A DNA stretch of 22,306 nt from the IMG/VR virus record IMGVR_UViG_3300017764_000128, positions 1 to 22,306 of that record; one strand, 5' to 3'. Position 1 is the stretch's first letter. Each line of letters opens with the position of its first letter. The DNA comes from a virus. Below the pieces are notes generated by a model. That model was not told the origin of the DNA, searched no databases, and saw only the letters and a list, made by a program, of their open reading frames with translations. Below, piece by piece: positions 1 through 5,913 of this stretch. Both the position numbers and the translations under genes were made by a program.

Positions 1-104
1 CTGTCAATTCCATAACATCCCCATATTGTAAGTTGTCACTTGGTGGAGATGCTGGGATTCGAACCCAGGTCCATATAAGCAGCTAATATAACTACTAGCG
101 ATCA
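1..104 (-). ncRNA. ssrA: Circularly permuted (two-piece) tmRNA gene, partial at window edge
   Basis: Read on the minus strand, positions about 72-41 give GGAC, a perfect T arm (CTGGG, TTCGAAT, CCCAG), the acceptor strand CATCTCC, then ACCA. No matching 5' half lies upstream, where a protein gene ends at 106. Instead, 18 nt after the CCA, positions 22-16 read GGGGATG, which pairs with CATCTCC over 7 bp including the G3.U pair that is the alanine identity element. It is followed by TGGAATTGACAG, matching the conserved start of tmRNA (GGGG-n-TG, then TGGATTCGACGG). The acceptor half therefore precedes the coding half, as in the two-piece tmRNAs known from alphaproteobacteria and cyanobacteria. 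The resume codon, tag and pseudoknots lie beyond base 1. The 5' limit of the acceptor piece is a guess. An ordinary tRNA is excluded by the missing 5' half. Confidence 0.82.
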
Positions 105-117
105 TTTATAAATATAC
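105..117 (-). promoter_or_regulatory. AT-rich promoter-like element ahead of the tmRNA
   Basis: The minus strand reads GTATATTTATAAA across the stop codon of the gene at 106-453, directly upstream of the tmRNA acceptor piece. TATATTTA matches the Bacteroidota -7 consensus TAnnTTTG except at the last base, and close variants recur in the gaps near 1751, 4114, 11885 and 17486. No paired -33 element was found here. It is a candidate only, because such strings are common in AT-rich DNA. Confidence 0.3.
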
Positions 118-453
118 TTCTGCACCATTCTCATCATCTTCAAAGACTGATACATATACGCATTTAAACTCTTCCATAATTTCTTTTGCTAACATTTCAC
201 AACTCTTAGCTCCGAACTCATGTGTTCTAGATTCAAAGTTAAAGTACTCATGTTCTAGATATTCTATAATATCTCTCTTGAACATAATAAACTCTACATC
301 TCTATCATCATGATTAACTTGCTTCTTAGCTGTAATAAACCATTTATGTCTATGCATATGTGATAGGAACCCTACTTCTGGAAATACCTTATCAGCTGCT
401 GGCCAATTATGTAATCCTTCTATTTCTAATTTTGCTATAACGTTTGTTTTCAT
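106..453 (-). CDS. PTPS/QueD-fold-like protein, 115 aa
   Basis: The order of elements resembles 6-pyruvoyl-tetrahydropterin synthase/QueD proteins. There is an early HNWPAA (compare AAH), an H-x-x-H-x-H cluster in SHMHRHKW (compare HGHNY), a strand-helix unit DVEFIMFKRDI (compare the GMVxDF...LK region), a helix SCEMLAKEIM (compare PTxENLA) and a last strand with a glutamate, VSVFEDDENGA. In that family the histidines bind zinc, and the pathway leads to queuosine or tetrahydropterin. The catalytic cysteine and a clean zinc triad are not obvious here, so the protein may be a non-catalytic relative. It is the last protein gene before the tmRNA. The start at 453 follows an AT-rich stretch with no evident SD. 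The fold assignment is inference from motif order; it may simply be a conserved phage protein of unknown role. Confidence 0.6.
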   Translation of the reverse strand: MKTNVIAKLEIEGLHNWPAADKVFPEVGFLSHMHRHKWFITAKKQVNHDDRDVEFIMFKRDIIEYLEHEYFNFESRTHEFGAKSCEMLAKEIMEEFKCVYVSVFEDDENGAEVYL

Positions 454-476
454 ATTATTAATATATAAAATTTATT

Positions 477-1022
477 TCAACTATCCAAATGATCTTGTAC
501 CTTATTCCAATAATACACTGTTGCATCTTTATGCATACCCCTTGGTCCACCATTCCAACATCTTGCAATTTCTTCCGGCTCTGTTAAATTGTAATGATCA
601 CAATATATTTCAAACATCATGATTGATTTTTGTCTAGACCATCTATCGTTATATGCAAACTCATATTCCTTTCCTTGTCTCTTTAATATTCTATTTACAT
701 CATCAACCATTGTTTTTCTAATCTGTAAACAGCCTACAGCATCTTCTCCAACTGCATGGGCAGAATCATTATTTCTACTTTCAACCATCATTAATGCTGA
801 TAATAAAAATGTTGCATCCTTTTCTATTTGATCAAATATTTCATTTTCCCATTGCAATGTATCAATACATTGAATCAAACTATCTATATAATTTTGTTGG
901 TCTTCTACTTCACATTCTAATATTTCTACTTGTTTCTCATAATGAACTATTGTTGATATGACATAAATTGAACTTAAAAATATTAATGCTATCCATAAAA
1001 ATGTTTGTACTGAATCTTTCAT
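477..1022 (-). CDS. Membrane-anchored lytic transglycosylase (SLT-like endolysin), 181 aa
   Basis: This is likely a peptidoglycan-cleaving lytic transglycosylase for lysis. Residues about 7-26 form one hydrophobic N-terminal segment (signal anchor), followed by a coiled-coil-like stretch to about residue 70. The catalytic domain has the family hallmarks: the catalytic Glu in VESRNN (E81), GCLQI (97-101, matching G-x-M/L-Q-I) and WNGGP (156-160) followed by YYWNKV (matching the NGG...Y...V motif). The start at 1022 is preferred over one 66 nt further upstream, which would overlap the clpS-like gene; from 1022 the ATG begins one base after that gene's TAA. The N-terminal anchor suggests display in the periplasm, either tethered or as a signal-arrest-release type. 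A virion role in entry cannot be excluded. Confidence 0.75.
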   Translation of the reverse strand: MKDSVQTFLWIALIFLSSIYVISTIVHYEKQVEILECEVEDQQNYIDSLIQCIDTLQWENEIFDQIEKDATFLLSALMMVESRNNDSAHAVGEDAVGCLQIRKTMVDDVNRILKRQGKEYEFAYNDRWSRQKSIMMFEIYCDHYNLTEPEEIARCWNGGPRGMHKDATVYYWNKVQDHLDS

Positions 1023-1023
1023 A

Positions 1024-1314
1024 TTATTTACGTTTTGGTTTATATTCTCTAATTTGTACTTGTAATCCGGCTTTTTGAAATGTTGCAAATATCATGTATA
1101 TCTCTGGTGCAAATCCCGAATAGATGCTACATTCGCCGGTATTATGTACTATCATTGCAATTTGTTCTGCACGCAATGAATTACATAACGGAATAAAGGA
1201 TGTTAAAGAATCTATTACATACTCAAATGAATGTACATCATCATCAAGTAAATAAAGTTTCATTCTTTTACGTCTACGCCTTCGTATATTCCCAGATAAT
1301 TTCGATGTCTCCAT
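1024..1314 (-). CDS. clpS: ClpS-like Clp protease adaptor, 96 aa
   Basis: ClpS adaptors bind the N-domain of ClpA/ClpC and deliver N-degron substrates. After a basic N-terminal tail (RRRRRKR, residues 11-17) the core starts YLLDDDVHSFEYVIDSL (21-37), matching the ClpS signature L-N-D-D-x-x-x-x-x-x-V. It continues with RAEQIAMIVHNTGEC (48-62), matching A...M...VHxxG, and ends in the AGLQVQIR strand (82-89). The substrate-pocket acidic residues (D25/D26) and the histidine (H57) are present. The usual Asn before them is Asp, as far as this alignment by eye allows. The phrase DDVHSFEYVI is typical of Bacteroidota-type ClpS. The arginine tail is unusual; a second possible start at Met18 would remove it. 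The gene ends one base before the transglycosylase start, so the two are probably co-transcribed. Confidence 0.72.
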   Translation of the reverse strand: METSKLSGNIRRRRRKRMKLYLLDDDVHSFEYVIDSLTSFIPLCNSLRAEQIAMIVHNTGECSIYSGFAPEIYMIFATFQKAGLQVQIREYKPKRK

Positions 1315-1343
1315 ATGTTGTTGATTGTGTCCACATAACTTTA

Positions 1344-1553
1344 TTACTCATGTTCTATTTTATTTATACCTTGAGATTCATATTTTTCTATGAATTCTTT
1401 TGTAACTTCTGTTCTATGGTTTATACCATATGCTTCTTTGGCTTCTATATTGTTACCAGACCCATCTCTAACATATACTAAATATATAGGTTGGTGATCA
1501 GTTTGGCTCAACTCTGCCGTGTCTATCTGTTTGCTTATTATTTTCCAATCCAT
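1344..1553 (-). CDS. Hypothetical protein, 69 aa
   Basis: A small soluble protein with no family recognised. The start at 1553 is chosen because AAGGG lies 7 bases upstream of the ATG. A start at 1586 is also open but overlaps the upstream gene by 89 nt instead of 56 nt. The overlap with the gene at 1498-1740 is still large, so one of the two could be shorter than drawn. The composition (alternating charged and hydrophobic residues, PIYLVYVRDGSG strand-turn) looks like a real folded protein. Confidence 0.5.
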   Translation of the reverse strand: MDWKIISKQIDTAELSQTDHQPIYLVYVRDGSGNNIEAKEAYGINHRTEVTKEFIEKYESQGINKIEHE

Positions 1554-1740
1554 TGATGATCCCTTGTAAGATTGCACATTTTTCATATTCCTCTTTATCT
1601 ATAAAATACTTAATCATGGAGTTGATGAATTTTATTTTTTTATCTTGATCAAAGGAAGGAGGCCATACATTGATGTTTGATATAACATCATAGACTTCTT
1701 CAATCGTTAGATCCAGATAATTTTCCACTGCTATCTCCAT
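1498..1740 (-). CDS. Small protein with UVR-like helical motif, 80 aa
   Basis: The function is not recognised. Residues about 42-66 (FIDKEEYEKCAILQGII and onward) resemble the UVR-type helical hairpin found in UvrB/UvrC and in many small phage proteins (pattern D-Y-E-x-A-x-x-L-R-D). The N-terminus is acidic and helical. It overlaps the next gene's 5' end by 56 nt. An AT-rich promoter-like element (1751-1765) sits just upstream, so this gene probably opens the transcription unit running to the clpS and lysis genes. Confidence 0.6.
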   Translation of the reverse strand: MEIAVENYLDLTIEEVYDVISNINVWPPSFDQDKKIKFINSMIKYFIDKEEYEKCAILQGIINGLENNKQTDRHGRVEPN

Positions 1741-1750
1741 TTACTTCTTA

Positions 1751-1765
1751 TTTAATATAAATATA
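1751..1765 (-). promoter_or_regulatory. Promoter-like element TATATTTATATTAAA
   Basis: In the 66-bp gap upstream of the gene starting at 1740, the minus strand carries TATATTTATATTAAA. TATATTTA resembles the Bacteroidota -7 box (TAnnTTTG), and a TTG lies about 20 bases further upstream, the spacing expected of the -33 box. This is the best-formed copy of the element in the window. Confidence 0.4.
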
Positions 1766-1806
1766 AGAAAAATATTCCGTAATAACAAATAATTTGATGG
1801 CTAATT

Positions 1807-2229
1807 TTAGTCGAGTGACCCCATCTCACCACGGCTCATTCTATCACCAAAATCATCTTTGGCTTTAGTTTTCAAGCTGATATAGAATTTATTTTCTGCT
1901 GGTGTTCTGTTACCTAATGTCCCAAAATATGATCTTAATTCATATTGATATATAGGATCTTTCTTTTTCTTGAATTCTATAGATAAATCTCTTATGATTT
2001 TAATCACTTTTGCTTTATCTGCAGATGTAAATTTATTTTTGAATTCAACATCATCTGCACTAGTAGTAAAAGATAATGTGCTATTGGTAACTTTGATTGA
2101 ACCTATTTCTTCTGGCAAGTTCTTGATATGTGTAGCAAACTCTTGCATTGAATTTGTTGTTCCTTGAATTTGATATTCATCGCCTTTGGCAAATTCAAAT
2201 CTTTCGTATAGGTCTTTTAATTTAATCAT
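1807..2229 (-). CDS. Unknown phage protein with capsid-targeting-like N-terminus, 140 aa
   Basis: No family is recognised. The N-terminus MIKLKDLYE matches the short motif shared by several proteins in this window. It ends in hydrophobic-x-Glu but is followed by Arg, so it is an imperfect match to the T4 prohead-protease rule. The remainder is a soluble alpha/beta protein with a lysine-rich middle (EFKKKKD, about residues 85-91). The C-terminus is DRMSRGEMGSLD. The stop-to-start spacing to the upstream gene is 4 bp. A role as an internal head protein is inference only. Confidence 0.62.
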   Translation of the reverse strand: MIKLKDLYERFEFAKGDEYQIQGTTNSMQEFATHIKNLPEEIGSIKVTNSTLSFTTSADDVEFKNKFTSADKAKVIKIIRDLSIEFKKKKDPIYQYELRSYFGTLGNRTPAENKFYISLKTKAKDDFGDRMSRGEMGSLD

Positions 2230-2233
2230 TTTA

Positions 2234-2584
2234 TTACTTTTTTAAGTATTGTTTCCACTGACTATATTGTGGTACTTGAGAAGTATTAGTATACTCATTA
2301 TCTTTCAATTTATCTTGAGAACCTAACCAAGTTCTTCTACCACCCGTTAATGCAAATGCAAACTTCTCTTTCATATTGACAGCAAATAATCCTCCTGGCA
2401 AACCTATTAAGAATGTGCCTTTAGGAACTTTTGTATGTCCTTGACTAGTAGTTTGAAATCCAGACCCCGGCACGCCCATACCACTAGCACGATTATTTGA
2501 TGTTACCAATGCATCTTTTGTTAAAACAATTGAAAATTCTACACCTTCTGTAAGGTATTGTCTAAATTTATATAGTTCTTTCAT
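2234..2584 (-). CDS. Unknown phage protein with LTE-G processing-like site, 116 aa
   Basis: No family is recognised. The start MKELYKFRQYLTEG recalls the T4 internal-protein leader (MKTYQEFIAEA): a charged-aromatic amphipathic helix ending in L-T-E followed by G, which fits the (L/I)-x-E/(A,G,S) cleavage rule of the T4 gp21 protease. The body is Gly/Thr-rich (SGMGVPGSGFQTTSQGH) and has a hydrophobic FLIGLPGGLFAVNM segment that could be a beta-hairpin. The next gene upstream ends 4 bp before this start. Confidence 0.6.
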   Translation of the reverse strand: MKELYKFRQYLTEGVEFSIVLTKDALVTSNNRASGMGVPGSGFQTTSQGHTKVPKGTFLIGLPGGLFAVNMKEKFAFALTGGRRTWLGSQDKLKDNEYTNTSQVPQYSQWKQYLKK

Positions 2585-2588
2585 TATA

Positions 2589-3017
2589 TCACTTCTTTAA
2601 CATATTTTTAACTGCATCTGGCCCTGACCACATTCTACATGACCAATATCCTGCTGTTGTTCTATCTTTCTTTTGATCACATTTGTGTCTTGCTTTGAAA
2701 GATTTTCTTTTCACAGGGTCTTTTGTTTTAATACTAAGACCTGTATTATCTCCAAATGAAACCTTTTTAACATTTCCTGTCTTTGGATTGTTAACATATA
2801 CATAGAACTTTCTAGATCCACCTCTCTTAACTTTACCTAACTTCACTTTCTTTCCTTGGTATTCTGCTTCATGGAACATTACTGGTTGACTATGTTCCCA
2901 TATCTCTATACCTAATGCTTCATTTACTTTGACACATTTGTCTTTACCATCTTTGGTTCCTGCATATCTATAACCATCCCAACATGCCTTTCCATCTATA
3001 CCTTTCTTCTTAGCCAT
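2589..3017 (-). CDS. Conserved phage protein with RHKCDQKKDRTTAGYWSCR motif, 142 aa
   Basis: The C-terminal region (about residues 106-133) carries a Cys/Trp-rich signature, RHKC...KKDRTTAGYWSCRMW, that I associate with small proteins of T4-like marine phages, with two cysteines that could bind a metal. The middle is a basic beta-rich domain (KVKRGGSRKFYVYVNN). The start at 3017 is preferred over 3062 because it overlaps the upstream stop as TAATG and has a purine-rich GGGAAG upstream, and the longer reading adds an unlikely Cys/Trp leader. The protein is basic, so nucleic-acid or head association is possible. The function is unknown. Confidence 0.65.
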   Translation of the reverse strand: MAKKKGIDGKACWDGYRYAGTKDGKDKCVKVNEALGIEIWEHSQPVMFHEAEYQGKKVKLGKVKRGGSRKFYVYVNNPKTGNVKKVSFGDNTGLSIKTKDPVKRKSFKARHKCDQKKDRTTAGYWSCRMWSGPDAVKNMLKK

Positions 3018-3241
3018 TATTTCTTCCCAGCAAATTTTTCTAATCCTGCAATACCAAAACAACCTAATACAACAAGTGTGAAGGAGTCATATATAAATTC
3101 ATTGATAACTAAATCTTTCCCTACATAACCTGTAATAAGGTCTAAAGAGGCAAATAGAACCATTACTAGGAATGCAATAAACCCTACTACATTCTTTTCA
3201 TTCCATTCATTGTTATTTTTGAATATATTGAACATACTCAT
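3017..3241 (-). CDS. Two-helix small membrane protein, holin-like, 74 aa
   Basis: A short hydrophilic head is followed by two strongly hydrophobic segments (about residues 18-40, VVGFIAFLVMVLF..., and 50-68, FTLVVLGCFGIAG) and a charged tail EKFAGKK. This layout suits a class II holin or another small phage membrane protein. The start at 3241 is chosen over 3268 because GGGAG lies 5 bases before it and it begins just after the upstream TAA. The transglycosylase candidate is about 2 kb downstream. Holin activity is inferred from size and topology only. Confidence 0.6.
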   Translation of the reverse strand: MSMFNIFKNNNEWNEKNVVGFIAFLVMVLFASLDLITGYVGKDLVINEFIYDSFTLVVLGCFGIAGLEKFAGKK

Positions 3242-3242
3242 A

Positions 3243-3545
3243 TTATCTCCCAGCTGTTTTAGATTCACCCTCTGCGAAGTTCATCATCAATTTTAATGCA
3301 TCTGCTAAATCTTTACCCATTTCTGCTCCACTTGCTTGAACTGATGCTCCTATCCATTGTCTCATATCATCCATCATTGTATCTGTACTATCCCATTTCT
3401 GATCAATATTAGATTTAAGTTTCATTGTTGAATAATCAACTTCATTGATTGTGTTATGCTTTTTAACTACATCTTTCAATGTCGGTAATGCCTTTCCTGG
3501 TTCTCTTTCCCAAGCATAGCCTTCTAGTAATTTTTTTAATTTCAT
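3243..3545 (-). CDS. Unknown helical protein with LLE-G leader, 100 aa
   Basis: No family is recognised. From the start at 3545 it reads MKLKKLLEGYAWE, the shared leader ending in L-L-E before G, a full match to the T4 gp21 cleavage rule. The body is helical with Met- and Ala-rich stretches (MMDDMRQWIGASVQASGAEM). A longer start at 3563 would overlap the upstream gene and place six residues before the motif. The 3545 start follows the upstream stop by a few bases. It may be an internal head protein, or a scaffold-like or structural peptide. Confidence 0.6.
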   Translation of the reverse strand: MKLKKLLEGYAWEREPGKALPTLKDVVKKHNTINEVDYSTMKLKSNIDQKWDSTDTMMDDMRQWIGASVQASGAEMGKDLADALKLMMNFAEGESKTAGR

Positions 3546-3549
3546 GATA

Positions 3550-4101
3550 TTATCTTCTTTCAATTTCTTTTAATGTTTTTGCACATGCTTCCTTAAACAT
3601 GTTTAAAAACTCATCAGCTTTTTCTAAATCTTCAATACTTTTTGCATCCTCTAACCAATCAATTGCATTACCTAGATCTGCTCCTTCTGTATGATAATTA
3701 ACATCTGTAAATGATGCATGTAAATCGTTTAGCATCTTAATATATTTAGGATCGGTTGTTCCTGACATATATGTAGTTCCACCTTCTGGTATCTCTAAAC
3801 TAGCACCATATTTTAACATACCAACATAATCAAAATCATTAGACCACATATCACCTGGCTGAAATGGTTTAACTGGTTTAACCTTATCTTCTCTCAATCC
3901 TCCGGCATATACATCGTTACCATCTTTATCCTTTTCAATTGCCAAATCATTTTCAGCACCTCTCTTGATGTCTACTTTATCTGCTTTCTTATCATCTACC
4001 TTTGTAGTATGTAATAAATCTTTAAGTGCTACCTTTTCATTTTTTTCATGGATCGCCATTTTATATTTCTTGATCCATTGTCCGTGATTAAATTCTGCCA
4101 T
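3550..4101 (-). CDS. Unknown acidic phage protein, 183 aa
   Basis: The function is not recognised. The N-terminal 30 residues are basic and helical (MAEFNHGQWIKKYKMAIHEK, then KVALKDLLH, close to the shared KLKDLL motif but placed internally). A charged linker and an alpha-helical C-terminal half follow (AIDWLEDAKSIEDLEKADEF). AAGGG lies about 8 bases upstream of the ATG. A promoter-like element (4114-4126) precedes it, so it likely begins the transcription unit 4101 to 1807. Confidence 0.6.
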   Translation of the reverse strand: MAEFNHGQWIKKYKMAIHEKNEKVALKDLLHTTKVDDKKADKVDIKRGAENDLAIEKDKDGNDVYAGGLREDKVKPVKPFQPGDMWSNDFDYVGMLKYGASLEIPEGGTTYMSGTTDPKYIKMLNDLHASFTDVNYHTEGADLGNAIDWLEDAKSIEDLEKADEFLNMFKEACAKTLKEIERR

Positions 4102-4113
4102 TGTTTTTCCCTT

Positions 4114-4126
4114 TTATATAAATATT
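4114..4126 (-). promoter_or_regulatory. Promoter-like element AATATTTATATAA
   Basis: The minus strand reads AATATTTATATAAAAGGG in the 23-bp gap before the gene starting at 4101, overlapping the stop of the gene at 4125-4508 and running into the ribosome binding site. It resembles the elements at 105, 1751, 11885 and 17486. No -33 element was seen. Confidence 0.28.
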
Positions 4127-4508
4127 AGAAGTCCTCCATTAGGATCTCGTCTATTGACCCCTGAACGTCTTTTTTTGTTGCTTCCATTTCCATCATAATA
4201 TTTGCTTGAAATCTTGCAACCTCTTCGCCTCCTTTATATATTACAATTGTAGGCACTACTACTATTTTATATGTACCAGCTGCCTTTGTATCTGTTGCTA
4301 TATCAATTTGCTTAATTGAACAGTCAGATAATTTATCTAACCAATCAACACTCTTTGCAGCATTCCATCCAGCATTAAATTGTACTACACATAATTTATC
4401 TCCACAAGGTGACTGTGCATTTGCTGAACTACATGCTACTAATGCTATTAGAAATATTATATATCCTGTTAGCAATTTCATTGATGAGTCCCATAAATAA
4501 TTTTTCAT
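4125..4508 (-). CDS. Thioredoxin-fold lipoprotein lacking CxxC, 127 aa
   Basis: A hydrophobic N-terminal segment ends in the lipobox LVAC (C26), so this is probably a lipid-anchored envelope protein; cleavage after SANA is an alternative. The rest follows the thioredoxin fold: a beta strand CVVQFNAGWN (40-49) where the active site would normally be W-C-x-x-C, then the conserved cis-proline segment VVVPTIVIYKGGEEVARF (83-100). The CxxC is replaced by NAGWNAA, so redox activity of the usual type is unlikely. AGGAG lies 6 bases before the ATG at 4508. It heads the downstream half of the envelope cassette with the membrane protein at 4511. The role is unknown; a chaperone-like or decoy function would be inference. 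Confidence 0.65.
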   Translation of the reverse strand: MKNYLWDSSMKLLTGYIIFLIALVACSSANAQSPCGDKLCVVQFNAGWNAAKSVDWLDKLSDCSIKQIDIATDTKAAGTYKIVVVPTIVIYKGGEEVARFQANIMMEMEATKKDVQGSIDEILMEDF

Positions 4509-4510
4509 AA

Positions 4511-4792
4511 CTATCTCCTGTCTAGTTTCTCCTCAATTCGTTGCAGGTCTTCTTTTATCTCTGAAACGTCTTGTTGAGTCGTCATTATTGTCTGACGTAT
4601 TAATTGATCCTTCATATCAAATTCCATTCTAGTAACATCTGGTGGAGGAGCAATTGGCAATTCTTTTGCCTCTTGTATATCTGCTTGAAGTGCAAACCAC
4701 ATTCCAACAATTGTTGCTATTAATACTGCTATACCCCCTAGGGTCTTTATACTTACTTGTACATTCGAGTCTTCTGATAATTCTTTAGCCAT
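4511..4792 (-). CDS. Single-pass membrane protein with coiled-coil tail, 93 aa
   Basis: There is one transmembrane helix (about residues 17-36, LGGIAVLIATIVGMWFALQA), then a proline-rich spacer (LPIAPPPDV) and a C-terminal coiled coil with heptad spacing (DVSEIKEDLQRIEEKLDRR). AAAGGAG lies 8 bases upstream of the start. The layout recalls phage spanin or holin-associated proteins, or a tail-associated membrane protein. No sequence family is recognised. It lies 2 bp from the thioredoxin-fold lipoprotein and 13 bp from the beta-barrel candidate. Confidence 0.62.
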   Translation of the reverse strand: MAKELSEDSNVQVSIKTLGGIAVLIATIVGMWFALQADIQEAKELPIAPPPDVTRMEFDMKDQLIRQTIMTTQQDVSEIKEDLQRIEEKLDRR

Positions 4793-4805
4793 TTGTCTCT
4801 CTCCT

Positions 4806-5894
4806 TTAGAAAATTACATAATTGGCGCCAACGCTAAAATTGTGCCAATTTCTATTCCAATACTTATTATATTTTCCTTCAATAAAACATCCTAGGTGTT
4901 TATTTAATTTATATCCAAATATCAATCCTCCGGAATAATCTAACCACTGCCCTTCATTGTATGCATGATATGAAAACTCACCTCCATCATCATAATGATA
5001 TGGCATAACATTACCCCATGAATGTACCCAAAATGTTTTTGTATAATGATAATAATCAAATCCAATTACTATCGAATGTTGCAATGTATTATCTAATTGA
5101 TCTCTTTTTCTTTCTGTATAGTCAGCTAACATTGTTGGTATAACAACTCCTTCCCATATTTGTGTATTTTCTGCTACTAAATTACCAGATGGATTAAAAT
5201 ATTCTATACCACCTTGCCCATCAAACTGTATTGAATATCCTTCTTGTATTGCTAACTCCGTATAATGTAAATTTCCATTTGATAATAACCATTCTTCTAA
5301 AGGATCATATCCATATGGTTCAGCTAATCTTTGAACTGCTCCTATATTAAATGAAAGCTTATTTCCTATTTTATATCTATATCTCTCTGATGCTTCAAAA
5401 TATTCTATATCAGCAAACCCATCTTGTAAGTATTCAACTTTAGCAATCCAATCATCTGCTACATATCTTAAAAAATGATTTTGATTTAAGAATTTTGTTC
5501 CTTGTTGTCTTGAAAAATCTCCTTCAAACAAAAACTCAAATCCTTTTACCTTTCCAATTGTTGCTGCATCACTAAATGAATTCTCTGTACCGTTGTAAAA
5601 TGTATTTGCTCTATTTTCATATCCTAATCTAGCAATTTTTCTTACACCAAATGTAATAGAATAATCAAATGGTGTTGCAATTGTTTGAGTAGACAATCCA
5701 TTGTTTACTGAAAATATATCTACATCTGAAACTGAATTACCTCCATTAATTGCTCCATAAAATGTTGCAAACTTAAATGTCTTCTTAAGACTCTGTTTAA
5801 ACTTATCTACTTTAGTTTCTTGTGCACAACACTCTTTTGGAGCGGCACATGATGCTAATAATATTAATCCTAAAATGTATAATATTCTTTTCAT
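4806..5894 (-). CDS. Outer-membrane beta-barrel-like protein, 362 aa
   Basis: The N-terminus MKRILYILGLILLASC has a lipobox-like LASC (C16), and ECCAQ follows, so it is exported. The body shows alternating aromatic/polar strands separated by Asn/Gly-rich turns and ends in SVGANYVIF, with a terminal Phe as in outer-membrane barrels. The start at 5894 is preferred over 5903 because AAGGG is then 8 bases away instead of 1. It sits between the T9SS repeat protein and the coiled-coil membrane protein. It could be a host-derived surface protein expressed during infection, for instance to block superinfection. That role is speculation; the barrel assignment is by pattern only. Confidence 0.62.
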   Translation of the reverse strand: MKRILYILGLILLASCAAPKECCAQETKVDKFKQSLKKTFKFATFYGAINGGNSVSDVDIFSVNNGLSTQTIATPFDYSITFGVRKIARLGYENRANTFYNGTENSFSDAATIGKVKGFEFLFEGDFSRQQGTKFLNQNHFLRYVADDWIAKVEYLQDGFADIEYFEASERYRYKIGNKLSFNIGAVQRLAEPYGYDPLEEWLLSNGNLHYTELAIQEGYSIQFDGQGGIEYFNPSGNLVAENTQIWEGVVIPTMLADYTERKRDQLDNTLQHSIVIGFDYYHYTKTFWVHSWGNVMPYHYDDGGEFSYHAYNEGQWLDYSGGLIFGYKLNKHLGCFIEGKYNKYWNRNWHNFSVGANYVIF

Positions 5895-5913
5895 TGTATT
5901 CATTCCCTTTTAC

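Noticed and set aside
41-104. Ordinary tRNA gene at the left edge
   Set aside because: The T arm and CCA are present, but no 5' acceptor strand or normal D and anticodon arms lie upstream within tRNA distance; the matching acceptor strand lies downstream, as in a permuted tmRNA.
1757-1764. T4 late promoter motif TATAAATA in several gaps
   Set aside because: It reads TATAAATA only on the plus strand, opposite to all genes; on the coding strand it is TATTTATA.
3017-3062. Longer N-terminus for the YWSCR-motif protein
   Set aside because: It would overlap the holin-like gene by 45 nt and add an odd Cys/Trp leader; the TAATG junction at 3017 fits better.
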